Shown here one piece after another: positions 22,496 through 31,091 of a DNA stretch of 64,000 nt (position 1 is its first letter; each line of letters opens with the position of its first letter). A program made the translations under genes and the position numbers. The notes beneath the pieces are model-generated. The model did not search any database. It saw nothing but the letters and a program-made list of their open reading frames with translations, and had not been told where the DNA came from. Source of the stretch: Lewinella sp. IMCC34183 (GTDB taxonomy: Bacteria > Bacteroidota > Bacteroidia > Chitinophagales > Saprospiraceae); NCBI RefSeq assembly GCF_003390915.1, contig NZ_QMEM01000003.1:248001-312000 (forward strand), given 5' to 3'.

Positions 22496-23011
22496 CTACC
22501 TGACCCGCACCCCCCGCGTCGTGAACGAAATCCCCTGCTGCCCGTAAGTGGAGATGAATACCCCCTCCAGCAGTGGCTCGTGCAGTCCCGCCGGTACCGC
22601 CCACTCGAAGTAGAAGTTATCTCCCGTGCCGCCTTCCCGGTCGTGGTTGTCGATGATGATGGCCACCGTCTCCTGCGGCCGCAGATAGATCGGATCGGCG
22701 AAGTAGTTGCGTACCAGCTCGCCACCCGTACCGTAGTAGTTGGCGCTGGTGAGGTAGATCGTATCCCGCAGGTTGATGTTGCGGATGCTGATGGTGCCCG
22801 TCAGGTCGAAGGTGCGGTGCTCCGACTCGGTATAGATCTGGGAGTAGCTCGACAGGTAGGTTTCCCCCCGCGTAAGCGAGTCCCCCACGGGCAGGGTCGC
22901 GCGGCGGGCGGCCCAGTTGGTAGGATCTACGGAGCTGATCTCCTGCTCCTGCGCTTCGCAGGCCAGCAAAAACAGGAAGAGAACCGGCAGGAGGCGGATG
23001 AGTCGGTGCAT
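22496..23011 (-). CDS. DUF3124 lipoprotein
   Basis: The 171-residue protein begins with a lipoprotein signal, MHRLIRLLPVLFLFLLAC, with the lipobox Cys at residue 18. The rest matches DUF3124: YLSSYSQIY, TFDLTGTISIRNIN, LTSANYYGTGGELVRNYF and FYFEWAVP. It is a beta-rich periplasmic domain of unknown function. In related genomes I recall it near Crp/Fnr and sulfur or nitrosative-stress genes, which fits this location, though that is general knowledge and not seen here. The start codon lies 4 bases beyond a TACCTTCG box (23016-23023), so a leaderless transcript is predicted. The Crp/Fnr paralogue 2 gene follows 60 bases downstream and may be co-transcribed. Confidence 0.88.
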   Translation of the reverse strand: MHRLIRLLPVLFLFLLACEAQEQEISSVDPTNWAARRATLPVGDSLTRGETYLSSYSQIYTESEHRTFDLTGTISIRNINLRDTIYLTSANYYGTGGELVRNYFADPIYLRPQETVAIIIDNHDREGGTGDNFYFEWAVPAGLHEPLLEGVFISTYGQQGISFTTRGVRVR

Positions 23012-23015
23012 GCTA

Positions 23016-23023
23016 CGAAGGTA
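23016..23023 (-). promoter_or_regulatory. -7 box (TACCTTCG) 4 bases before the DUF3124 start
   Basis: TACCTTCG-TAGC-ATG on the minus strand differs from the TAnnTTTG consensus at one base, with the leaderless spacing. Confidence 0.5.
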
Positions 23024-23106
23024 GGTATTTCGGTGGGGCGCGGCGGCAGCGGCGGGCGGGGCCGCGGGTGCGGGGGCGCTTCGCGAACCGCGGGGAAGGT
23101 AGGCAC

Positions 23107-23508
23107 CTACCTCATGAAACGCACCTCGGTGATCAGTCCCCCCTCGACCGTATAGATGGCGATGACCTCCAACGGAGCATCACCCGGCGTCCGCCGCACG
23201 CTTTCGTGGTCCAGGACGCGGTTGCCCATCACCATCCGGCTCACGAGGCGGCACTGCAGGTCGGGCAGTCGCTCGAACATGCGGCCGTAGGTGTCGCGCA
23301 TGGCTTCCTTGCCCTGCCCCTGCAACTCGTCGGGGTAGGCGTAGATCTTCACCGAGTCAGCGTAGGCACTGAGAAAGAGTTCCAGATTGCCGGTATTGTA
23401 GCCGTCCAGCTGGGTCTGAACCGGCGTCACTACGGCGTAGGGGTCGGACGGGGACTGAGCCGGGGCCACGGCGGGCAAAGCGAATAGGAGAAGCAATAGG
23501 TAGCGCAT
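23107..23508 (-). CDS. Secreted NTF2-like/SnoaL-fold protein
   Basis: The start at 23508 gives a signal peptide (MRYLLLLLFALPAVAPAQS); the frame open to 23679 lacks sense upstream. The mature 115 residues follow the NTF2-like pattern: VQTQLDGYNTGNLELFLSAYADSVKIYAYP, KEAMRDTYGRMFERLPDLQCRLV and a terminal strand VEGGLITEVRFM. Such folds serve as small steroid isomerase-like enzymes or binding domains. No catalytic residues can be assigned, so only the fold is claimed. It appears to be a single-gene unit. Confidence 0.8.
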   Translation of the reverse strand: MRYLLLLLFALPAVAPAQSPSDPYAVVTPVQTQLDGYNTGNLELFLSAYADSVKIYAYPDELQGQGKEAMRDTYGRMFERLPDLQCRLVSRMVMGNRVLDHESVRRTPGDAPLEVIAIYTVEGGLITEVRFMR

Positions 23509-23751
23509 AGCCGGGGAAGTTTGACCAACCAAGATAATTATCCGGAATAAAGCTACCCCGGTCGGGCACGTTGTCCGGTAGTCACTGCTCCAGTAACCGC
23601 CCGGTACCGACGAAGTAAGCCGCGGACAGTAGCGGGCCGACCGGCGCCGGCAGCCCCGACAATTCGGATGAGTAGCCAAAAAAGGCGCGGCGCCGGACCG
23701 GGCAGCAATTTCGTATGTTCGGCTTCGCTACTACCCCCCCGAACCCCGCTT

Positions 23752-26010
23752 ATGCTTCGCTACCCCACCCTCCTCGGACTCCTGCTGGCTGCCCTCGGCC
23801 CGATCTGCCTGGCCGCCCAGACCGCAACCCCGGATAGCTTGCTCACGCTGGACCGCATCTACTCCGGCGAGTTTCGCCAAGATTACGCGCGGCCCATCTC
23901 CTGGATCGACGGCGGCGAAGCCTACGTGACCATCGAGCAGCGCGACGGGGCCGATGAGCTGGTGCGCTACCGCAGCCGGGACCGGGACCGCTCCGTGTAC
24001 CTGGGTGCCGAACAGTTAAGGCTGGATAGCGGTCCCATGGCGATCGAAGATTTTTCCCTCTCCCCCGACGGCAGCCAGGTGCTGCTGTTCACCAATTCCC
24101 GTCGCGTCTGGCGCTCAAATACGAAGGGCGATTACTGGGTCTACGACCGCACCACCGGCACGCTGCGCCAGCTGGGCACGGCATTTCCAGCTTCCTCGCT
24201 GATGTTTGCCAAGTTTTCCTCCGACAGCCGCTACGCCTACTACGTGCACGACTTCAACCTATACCGGGAAGACTACCGCACCGGAGAAACCACCGCACTG
24301 ACCCACGACGGTACGGGCGACCTCATCAACGGCACGTTCGACTGGGTGTACGAGGAAGAGTTCGGTAAGCGCGACGGCTTCCGCCTGAGTCCGGACGATC
24401 GCTACCTCGCCTACTGGCACCTCGACGCCTCCGAGACGGGCACCTTTTACATGATCAACAACACCGATTCGATCTACTCCCGTCCCATCCCGCTGCGGTA
24501 TCCCAAGGTGGGTCAGTCTCCCTCCGCGGCCCGGATCGGCCTTATCGACCTGACCACCGACCGGACGCACTGGATACCCGTACCCGGCGGGGAGCGCGAC
24601 AACTACCTGCCCGGCCTGCAGTGGGTCAACGACGACCTGCTCCTGATTCAGCAACTCAACCGCCACCAGAACGAGCTTACGGTCTGGGCCTACCGCCCCT
24701 CCGATAGCGACCTGCGCCGCGTGTACACTGAGACCGAGGACACCTGGGTAGACCTCGGTTACCCCGACATTTCCGCCAACAGCTGGGGCAACAACGACCT
24801 GCCGCTGGTCGACGACGGTTCGGCCTTTCTCCGCATGACGGAGTCCGACGGCTGGCGGCACGTCTACCACGTCGATATCACCACCGGGCAGCAACGGCTG
24901 GTGACGCCGGGCGACTACGACGTGGCCTCCCTCCGTACCGCCACCCGCGATTCCCTGTACTTCGTCGCCTCTCCAAAAAATGCTACCCGGCGCTACCTCT
25001 ACCGCACCGACCTGGCCGGGCGGGGGGACACCCTGCGGGTCACGCCCCAGCGCTACGGCGGCCTGAATGGATATGACGTAGCACCCAACGGCCGCTACGC
25101 CCTGCACACCCACCAGAGCGTGACCGAGGCCCCCACGGTGCGGCTCGTTGAACTGCCCGGCCACCGAACCATCGACGTGCTGGTCGATAACGCCGCCTAC
25201 CGGGCCGCGCTGGCGGGGCTGGCCCTACCCGTAACACGCTTTTCGGAAGTGACTACGTCCGATGGGATCACCACGGACGTTCGGACCACCTATCCCGTAG
25301 ACTTTGATTCCACCCGCACGTACCCGGTGCTGTTCCACGTCTACGGCGAGCCCTGGGGACAGGTAGCACTCGACGGGCCCATCGGGCTCTGGGACATTAT
25401 GATGGCCCAGCGGGGCTACGTAATCGTGAACATGGACAATCGCGGCACGCCCAGCCTACGCGGCAGCGAATGGCGCAAGAGCATCTACCGGAAGGTCGGC
25501 GTCATCAACACCCGCGACCAGGCACTGGCCGCGCGCGAGTTGCTCAAGCTCCCCTACTTGGACAGCAGCCGGGTGGCCGTCTGGGGGTGGAGCGGCGGTG
25601 GCTCGATGACGCTCAATCTGCTATTTCGCTACCCCGACATCTACGGTACGGGCGTGGCCGTGGCGGCCGTCTCCGACCAGTTGATTTACGACAACATCTA
25701 CCAGGAGCGCTATATGGGCCTGCCGAGCGAAAACCGCGAAGACTTCGTGGCGGGCAGCCCGGTCACCCACGCCGGCGGGCTGGCGGGCAACTTGCTGCTG
25801 ATCCACGGGACGGCCGACGACAACGTCCACTACCAGAGTGCCGAGCTGCTCATCAACGAGCTGATCCGCCGGAACAAGCAGTTTGACCTGATGATCTATC
25901 CCAACCGTTCGCACGGCATCAGCGAGGGGACGAACACCCGCCGCCATCTCTACACCCTCATCACCGATTACCTGCTGGAGCACACGCCCCTCAACGGCGC
26001 GGCGCAGTAG
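23752..26010 (+). CDS. Dipeptidyl peptidase IV, S9 family, secreted
   Basis: The ATG at 23752 begins a signal peptide (MLRYPTLLGLLLAALGPICLAAQ). The N-terminal beta-propeller (about 40-480) contains FDWVYEEEFGKRDGFRLSPD, whose double Glu binds the substrate amino terminus in DPP IV. The C-terminal alpha/beta hydrolase domain has the nucleophile Ser614 in GWSGGGS, the Asp in HGTADDNVHY (about 689-690) and His721 in NRSHGI. The 752-residue length is typical of the bacterial enzyme. It cleaves X-Pro dipeptides from peptide N-termini in the periplasm or at the surface, in line with a peptide-degrading marine lifestyle. The unit is probably monocistronic. Confidence 0.95.
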   Translation: MLRYPTLLGLLLAALGPICLAAQTATPDSLLTLDRIYSGEFRQDYARPISWIDGGEAYVTIEQRDGADELVRYRSRDRDRSVYLGAEQLRLDSGPMAIEDFSLSPDGSQVLLFTNSRRVWRSNTKGDYWVYDRTTGTLRQLGTAFPASSLMFAKFSSDSRYAYYVHDFNLYREDYRTGETTALTHDGTGDLINGTFDWVYEEEFGKRDGFRLSPDDRYLAYWHLDASETGTFYMINNTDSIYSRPIPLRYPKVGQSPSAARIGLIDLTTDRTHWIPVPGGERDNYLPGLQWVNDDLLLIQQLNRHQNELTVWAYRPSDSDLRRVYTETEDTWVDLGYPDISANSWGNNDLPLVDDGSAFLRMTESDGWRHVYHVDITTGQQRLVTPGDYDVASLRTATRDSLYFVASPKNATRRYLYRTDLAGRGDTLRVTPQRYGGLNGYDVAPNGRYALHTHQSVTEAPTVRLVELPGHRTIDVLVDNAAYRAALAGLALPVTRFSEVTTSDGITTDVRTTYPVDFDSTRTYPVLFHVYGEPWGQVALDGPIGLWDIMMAQRGYVIVNMDNRGTPSLRGSEWRKSIYRKVGVINTRDQALAARELLKLPYLDSSRVAVWGWSGGGSMTLNLLFRYPDIYGTGVAVAAVSDQLIYDNIYQERYMGLPSENREDFVAGSPVTHAGGLAGNLLLIHGTADDNVHYQSAELLINELIRRNKQFDLMIYPNRSHGISEGTNTRRHLYTLITDYLLEHTPLNGAAQ

Positions 26011-26073
26011 CCCGGGGTCGTACTACCGACCCTTTGCTATATTGGCAGCCTCACCATACGAACGACTTCATCT

Positions 26074-27219
26074 ATGTTTAACTCGCTCACCGTAGCCGTT
26101 GCCGGCGCCGGATTCATCGGACCCGTTCACGTCGAAGGCATCCGCCGCCTGGGGATTCGCGTCAAGGGGCTTCTCGGTAAGGACCTGGCCGAATCCCAGT
26201 CGGCCTGCAAGCAACTCAACCTCGACCACCCCTACGGCTCCTACGAGGAGCTGCTGGCCGACGATGAGATCGACGCCGTCCACCTGGCCGTACCCAACGT
26301 GCTGCACTACAGCATGGTCAAGAAAGCCCTCGCCGCCGGCAAGCACGTGATGTGCGAGAAGCCCCTCGCGATGACCTCCAAGGAGGGCGCCGAGCTGCTC
26401 GAGCTGGCCAAGAACAGTAACCTGAAATGCGGGGTGAACTACAACCTCCGCTTCTACCCCATCAACCTGGAGGTCAAGGACCGCCTGGCCGCCGCCGATA
26501 CCCGCATCTTCGCCGTCACCGGCAGCTACATGCAGGACTGGCTCCTCTACGACACCGACTACAACTGGCGCGTACTGGCCGAACAGGGCGGCGCGCTGCG
26601 GGCCGTCAGCGACATCGGCACCCACTGGCTCGACCTGGTCCACTTCCTCACCGGCCTCGAAGCCGAAGCCGTGCTGGCCGACCTCACCACCGTCCACAAG
26701 CAGCGCAAGCGGCCCATCGGCGAAGTATCCTCCTTCACCAACGACGCCGAAAAGGAGCAGGCCACCGAGACCATCGACGTGACCACCGACGACTGCGCCA
26801 GCATCCTCTTCAAGTTCAGGGGCGGCGCCCGCGGCCAGCTCTTCGTCAGCCAGATCAGCGCCGGCCACAAGAACCAGCTGAAGTACGACATCGCCACCCA
26901 GCAGGCCGCCTATGAGTGGAACTCCGAGCGCCCCAACGAGCTCCTCATCGGCAAGCGCGGCGAAGCCAACCAACTCCTCATGAAGGACCCCGGCCTCATG
27001 ACCGGCACCGCCGCCCCCTACGTGAACTACCCCGGCGGCCACAATGAAGGCTTCCCCGACACCTTCAAGCAGTGCTTCCGCGCCTTTTACAACGATATCC
27101 TCGGCAATACCCCCGCCGGCGAGTCGCTCTACGCCAGCTTCGAGGACGGCCACCGGGAACTGGTCCTGTGCGACGCCATCCTGGAAAGCCACGAGAAGCA
27201 GGGCTGGGTTGCACTCTAG
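26074..27219 (+). CDS. Gfo/Idh/MocA-family NAD(P)-dependent oxidoreductase
   Basis: An N-terminal Rossmann fold is seen in VAVAGAGFIGPVHVEGIRRLG (GxGxxG-type), followed by AVHLAVPNVLHY and the family motif GKHVMCEKPLAMT (about 88-100), whose EKP Lys is catalytic. The C-terminal half is the alpha/beta substrate domain, with GTHWLDLVHFLTGLEA supplying the usual Asp and His. These enzymes oxidise or reduce sugars and polyols; the exact sugar is not predictable. The gene follows DPP IV on the same strand, with 63 bases between them, and the phosphatase gene lies downstream. The context suggests no pathway. Confidence 0.92.
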   Translation: MFNSLTVAVAGAGFIGPVHVEGIRRLGIRVKGLLGKDLAESQSACKQLNLDHPYGSYEELLADDEIDAVHLAVPNVLHYSMVKKALAAGKHVMCEKPLAMTSKEGAELLELAKNSNLKCGVNYNLRFYPINLEVKDRLAAADTRIFAVTGSYMQDWLLYDTDYNWRVLAEQGGALRAVSDIGTHWLDLVHFLTGLEAEAVLADLTTVHKQRKRPIGEVSSFTNDAEKEQATETIDVTTDDCASILFKFRGGARGQLFVSQISAGHKNQLKYDIATQQAAYEWNSERPNELLIGKRGEANQLLMKDPGLMTGTAAPYVNYPGGHNEGFPDTFKQCFRAFYNDILGNTPAGESLYASFEDGHRELVLCDAILESHEKQGWVAL

Positions 27220-27224
27220 GGAAC

Positions 27225-27372
27225 GAGTAACCGAAGGGGCTGTGGGAGAAAGAGCGGGCGTGACCGTTGCTTCACCCTGGACCCCCAGCCCCTTCAATCC
27301 CTCATTCCATCACCCCACCAATCCCTTACTCCTTCAGTCCTTCAGTCCTTCAGTCCTTCATTCCCTAGCAGT
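27225..27372. repeat. Intergenic hairpin and 8-base tandem repeat
   Basis: A 10-bp inverted repeat (GAAGGGGCTG at 27233-27242 and CAGCCCCTTC at 27286-27295) is followed by CCTTCAGT repeated three times with a fourth variant (27331-27362). No gene is present. The tandem repeat could vary in copy number just upstream of the phosphatase start. Confidence 0.6.
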
Positions 27373-28005
27373 ATGCCCAGATACGCCATCACCGACATCC
27401 ACGGCTGCGCCCGCACCTTCGCTGCCCTGCTGGAACGGATCGGCTACGGACGGGAGGATGAACTGTTTCTGCTCGGGGACTACATAGACCGGGGCCCCGA
27501 CAGCGCGGGCGTCCTGCGGCGCATCTGGCGGCTGCAGGGACAGGGCCACCGGATCGTCTGCCTGCGCGGCAACCACGAGCAGATGCTGCTCGACGCCCAC
27601 GCCCGCGGACACACGCCCTGGGACTACCAGCCCGAGGCCCTGGAACTGCAGCAGACCCTGCACTGGATCGAGCACCTCCCCTATTACCACGAGACGCCCG
27701 GCTACGTACTCGTCCACGCCGGACTCAACCTGGGCCTGGCCGATCCCCTGAGCGATACCCAGGCCATGCTGTGGATCCGCGACTGGGAACGCGAAGTCAC
27801 CTACGAGTGGCTCGCCGACCGCATCCTGGTGTACGGCCATACGCCCCGCCCGGTCCGTGAAGTACGCCGCGCGGCCGATCTCCTGCCCGGCCGGCCGCTG
27901 ATCTGTCTCGACTCCGGCTGTGCCATGCAGGCTCCGGGCATGGGCCACCTCGCCGCCCTGAACCTAGATACCCGGGAAGTCACCTTCATCGAGCGCCAAG
28001 ACTAG
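27373..28005 (+). CDS. PPP-type metallophosphatase
   Basis: The 210-residue calcineurin-like phosphoesterase has the metal motifs of the PPP family: DIHGCARTF (residues 7-15), GDYIDRGPDS (about 35-44) and RGNHEQML (about 64-71). A later YVLVHAGLN and VYGHTP supply the last His ligands. It is similar in size to bacterial serine/threonine protein phosphatases of the PrpA/PrpB or diadenosine tetraphosphatase type. It may dephosphorylate proteins or hydrolyse ApnA; sequence alone does not separate these. It is cytoplasmic. It may be transcribed with the upstream oxidoreductase, with a 153-base gap, or alone. Confidence 0.92.
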   Translation: MPRYAITDIHGCARTFAALLERIGYGREDELFLLGDYIDRGPDSAGVLRRIWRLQGQGHRIVCLRGNHEQMLLDAHARGHTPWDYQPEALELQQTLHWIEHLPYYHETPGYVLVHAGLNLGLADPLSDTQAMLWIRDWEREVTYEWLADRILVYGHTPRPVREVRRAADLLPGRPLICLDSGCAMQAPGMGHLAALNLDTREVTFIERQD

Positions 28006-28011
28006 TACAAT

Positions 28012-28103
28012 GCTGCCTCCGGCAGCGACAGTACAATGCTGCCTCCGGCAGCGAAAGTAGGATGCTGCCTCCGGCAGCGCAGTCCGACGCGCTCTCCGAG
28101 CGC
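28012..28103. repeat. 26-nt tandem triloop hairpin repeat, locus 3 (4 units)
   Basis: Three copies of GCTGCC-TCC-GGCAGC start at 28012, 28038 and 28064, and a fourth unit GCGCTC-TCC-GAGCGC starts at 28089. Periods are 26, 26 and 25. The 11-base spacer is GACAGTACAAT or a variant. Between the second-to-last and last unit the whole stem changes while pairing is kept. The array lies between convergent genes. Confidence 0.8.
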
Positions 28104-28131
28104 GCGGAGTCATCCGGCCCATGAACCCACC

Positions 28132-29490
28132 CTAGATCGCCTGCAAAATATCGTACTGCGCGATCAGGTGCTTCCGCCCGCTACGGTCAGTAGCCACCAC
28201 CGCGGGATTCTCCTTCGTGATGTGGCGCCCCAGCTCGGACAGGGTCAGATCCGTACCCACCTCCGGGAAGGGCGCGCGCATAATATTCCGCACGGGCTGT
28301 TCGGCGTGCTCCATCGGATTCTGGAGCAGGAAGTTAAGTACGTCCGTCTCGGTCACCGAGCCGACCACCTCTTCCCCGTTCAGGACGGGCATCTGGCTGT
28401 ATTCATGCTCCTTCATGGCCTTCAGGGCCTCGCGCACGCTGGCGTCGCGGGATACGCCGGTGAAGCTGGCCTCCTTCTTGTGGTTGATCAGGTCGCGGAC
28501 CTTCAGTTCGGTTTCGAGGAAGCCGCGGTCGCGCATCCAGTCGTCGTTGTAGATCTTGCCGATGTAGCGGCTGCCGTGGTCGTGGATGACGACCACCACC
28601 AGGTCGTCGGGCTTGAGTTTGTCCTTGAGTTGCACGAGTCCGGCGACGGCGCTGCCGGCGGAGTAACCCAGCAGGAGGCCTTCCTCGCGGGCCAGGCGGC
28701 GGGCCATGACGGCACCGTCCTTGTCGCTCACCTTCTCGAAGAGGTCGATGATCTTGAAGTCGACGTTCTTAGGCAGGATGTCCTCGCCGATCCCTTCGGT
28801 GATGTAGGGATAGATCTCCTTCTCGTCAAATTCCCCGGTCTCGTGGTACTTCTTGAAGACCGAGCCGTAGGTATCCACGCCCCACACCTGCACGTCGGGG
28901 TTCTGCTCTTTCAGGAATTTGCCCGTGCCGCTGATGGTGCCGCCAGTGCCTACGCCCACGACCAGGTGGGTGACCCGGCCGTCGGTCTGCCGCCAGATCT
29001 CGGGGCCGGTGCTTTCGTAGTGCGCCAGGCGGTTGCTGAGGTTGTCGTACTGGTTGAACCAGAAGCTGTTGGGGATCTCCTCGCTGAGCCGCTCGGCCAC
29101 CGAGTAGTAGCTGCGCGGGTCGTCGGCGGAGACGTTGGTGGGGCAGACGATGACCTCGGCGCCCATGGCGCGCAGGATGTCCAGCTTCTCCTTGCTCTGC
29201 TTGTCGCTGGTGGTGAAGATGCAGCGGTAGCCCTTCACGCAGCCGGCCAGGGCCAGACCCATGCCGGTGTTGCCGGAGGTACACTCGATGATGGTACCGC
29301 CGGGGCGGAGGCGGCCGTCGGCTTCGGCGTCCTCGACCATCTTGAGGGCCATACGGTCCTTGATGGAGTGGCCGGGGTTGAAGGTCTCCACCTTCATGAG
29401 GACGCGGCAGGGCAGGCCCTTCACGACTTTATGCAGTTCGACCAGGGGCGTATTGCCGATGGTCTGCAGGATATTGTCTTTTACTTCCAT
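28132..29490 (-). CDS. Cystathionine beta-synthase with C-terminal CBS pair
   Basis: The N-terminal PLP domain (1-320) has the Schiff-base lysine Lys44 in NPGHSIKDR, SGNTGMGLA for the substrate loop and GTGGTISGTG for phosphate binding. Two CBS motifs follow at about 335-452, as in cystathionine beta-synthase and its bacterial relatives. The enzyme condenses serine (or O-acetylserine) with homocysteine or sulfide. The CBS pair suggests regulation by a nucleotide or S-adenosylmethionine. No haem-binding N-terminal extension is present. It follows a membrane-protein gene by 27 bases on the same strand and is probably in its operon. Whether it makes cystathionine or cysteine in vivo is open. Confidence 0.92.
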   Translation of the reverse strand: MEVKDNILQTIGNTPLVELHKVVKGLPCRVLMKVETFNPGHSIKDRMALKMVEDAEADGRLRPGGTIIECTSGNTGMGLALAGCVKGYRCIFTTSDKQSKEKLDILRAMGAEVIVCPTNVSADDPRSYYSVAERLSEEIPNSFWFNQYDNLSNRLAHYESTGPEIWRQTDGRVTHLVVGVGTGGTISGTGKFLKEQNPDVQVWGVDTYGSVFKKYHETGEFDEKEIYPYITEGIGEDILPKNVDFKIIDLFEKVSDKDGAVMARRLAREEGLLLGYSAGSAVAGLVQLKDKLKPDDLVVVVIHDHGSRYIGKIYNDDWMRDRGFLETELKVRDLINHKKEASFTGVSRDASVREALKAMKEHEYSQMPVLNGEEVVGSVTETDVLNFLLQNPMEHAEQPVRNIMRAPFPEVGTDLTLSELGRHITKENPAVVATDRSGRKHLIAQYDILQAI

Positions 29491-29517
29491 GGTTAGCTGG
29501 CTTTGGCGTCTGGTGCC

Positions 29518-31035
29518 TTACTCGATCTCGATAATCTCAACGTCCAGGCCCGTCTCCCGGATGAACGAACGCGCAATATAGTTGGCGGTACCCTCGTCGG
29601 TCGTCGGTTGGTCGAGGTAGAGGAGGTAGCCGGTGCCGCTGACTTCCACGCAGTCGGCGGCGGCTACCGTGACCGGGGTGCGGTAGAGGCGGTTCAATTC
29701 CAGGGCCCACTGCCGCGCGCTTTCGAAGGAGTCGTAGCGGCCGAACAGGAGCAGGAACACGGGCCCGTCCAGCTCGAACAGCGGTACGCAGTCGTAGTCG
29801 ACGATCGCCGTCCCGTCCGCATCCACCCGGTAGCGGCGCAGGTTCCCGAGGTCCTCGATCCGGTCGGTGGTGACGAGCGCCTCGTCGGGTATTCCCACCG
29901 ACAGGTCCGGATCGGCGAAGGAGTCGCGGTCGCGCTGGTACTCGCCGTCCTCGGGGGCCAGGGCGGGGGCCGGGGCTTCGGCGGATTCCAGGACGTCGAG
30001 ATCGGGCTCGGCGTACTTGCCGCCGGCCTCGGCCGTGGCGGAGTAGTTTGCCTGCCGGTGCAGTCCGAAGCCCAGCCATACCAGGGACGGGATGCCCAGG
30101 ATGAACACCCACCAGCCCAGCTTATAGTAGCCGGGGCGGCGGCGCAGCTCCCCGGGGAACCAGTCGCGGTAGGTCCGCCGGGCGCGGGCCCGCAGGAGCA
30201 GCGCGCGCCGCGCGGGTTGCCGGTACAGTTTCGGCCGGCCTGCGGCGGCGGGCACCAGGGCGGTAGGCGCGGGGTCGGGGGCCAGCGGATCCAGGGTTTC
30301 GGCGGGAAGGGCGGGCGGCGCGGCGGGGGCCGGTTTTTCGGCGCGCGCCAGCCAGCGCGGCAGGCGGATGCGGTGGCCCTTGAACTGGTCGATGCGGCTC
30401 GGGCTCATGACGTTGCGGACCACCTTGTCGTCCTCCACGGCCAGCATGCCGAAGCCGTACTTCACGCACTGCCGCTCCAGCTCCCGGAACTTACGGCGGG
30501 TGCGCCAGCTGTCGGCGGAAAAGATCGCCACGTCGTAGGCCACCCACTGGGCGTCGGCGTAGAAATGCTTAAACTGGTCGACCGCGTAGATGTAGCGGTA
30601 CGTCCGCAACCGCCGGAGCAGGGCGCTGACCGCCAGAAACAGGGAGGCGAAGCACAGCAAGATCACCGCGTACACCTGCGGACTGCCAAACAGCGCCCAC
30701 AGGTTCCACCCCCGCACCTGCGCCCCGCCGCCCACCCATACGAAGGCAGCCGTCAGGAGCACCGACAGGACGAAGGCGTGCACGCCGAGCCGGTAGTAAT
30801 TGACCTGGTAGAGGATCTCTTCCTGCCGGTCCACGCTGGTGGCCTCCACGGTAGCGGTAAAGAAGGTCCGGTCCGGGCGCTGGTAGGCCAGGCGGGCGTC
30901 GATCAGGACGCCCTGGTAGTAGTGGGGCTTGTCCACGATGCGGGTGCCGCTGCCGCCGAAGCGCGGCCGCAACTTGTAGTGAAACCGCAGAAAATTGATG
31001 GCCAGGCCGCGGATCTGCTGTTCGGAATAGGGCAT
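29518..31035 (-). CDS. Membrane protein with C-terminal SPOR-like domain, function unknown
   Basis: The Met at 31035 (MPYSEQQIRGLAINFLRFHY) is preferred, because starting at 31086 leaves almost no room for a promoter from the divergent folP. Of 505 residues, two hydrophobic segments lie near 85-105 and 118-142, and a third near 310-330 (LGWWVFILGIPSLVWLGFGL). A proline/alanine-rich linker falls around 235-275. The C-terminal 80 residues (VFLLLFGRYDSFESARQWALELNRL...) resemble a SPOR-like ferredoxin fold, which in other proteins binds denuded peptidoglycan. No catalytic residues are evident. I do not recognise the family. It precedes the cystathionine beta-synthase gene. Confidence 0.65.
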   Translation of the reverse strand: MPYSEQQIRGLAINFLRFHYKLRPRFGGSGTRIVDKPHYYQGVLIDARLAYQRPDRTFFTATVEATSVDRQEEILYQVNYYRLGVHAFVLSVLLTAAFVWVGGGAQVRGWNLWALFGSPQVYAVILLCFASLFLAVSALLRRLRTYRYIYAVDQFKHFYADAQWVAYDVAIFSADSWRTRRKFRELERQCVKYGFGMLAVEDDKVVRNVMSPSRIDQFKGHRIRLPRWLARAEKPAPAAPPALPAETLDPLAPDPAPTALVPAAAGRPKLYRQPARRALLLRARARRTYRDWFPGELRRRPGYYKLGWWVFILGIPSLVWLGFGLHRQANYSATAEAGGKYAEPDLDVLESAEAPAPALAPEDGEYQRDRDSFADPDLSVGIPDEALVTTDRIEDLGNLRRYRVDADGTAIVDYDCVPLFELDGPVFLLLFGRYDSFESARQWALELNRLYRTPVTVAAADCVEVSGTGYLLYLDQPTTDEGTANYIARSFIRETGLDVEIIEIE

Positions 31036-31091
31036 CTGGGGGTAAAAGTCGTGTATTATGCGGTAATTCGCGGATAACTTCCCCATTCTCC

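Noticed and set aside
28012-28103. CRISPR array
   Set aside because: The period is only 26 bases, the between-repeat parts are conserved while the stems vary, and no cas genes are present.
28036-29496. 486-codon frame opposite cystathionine beta-synthase
   Set aside because: Shadow frame without recognisable motifs and starting within the hairpin repeats.
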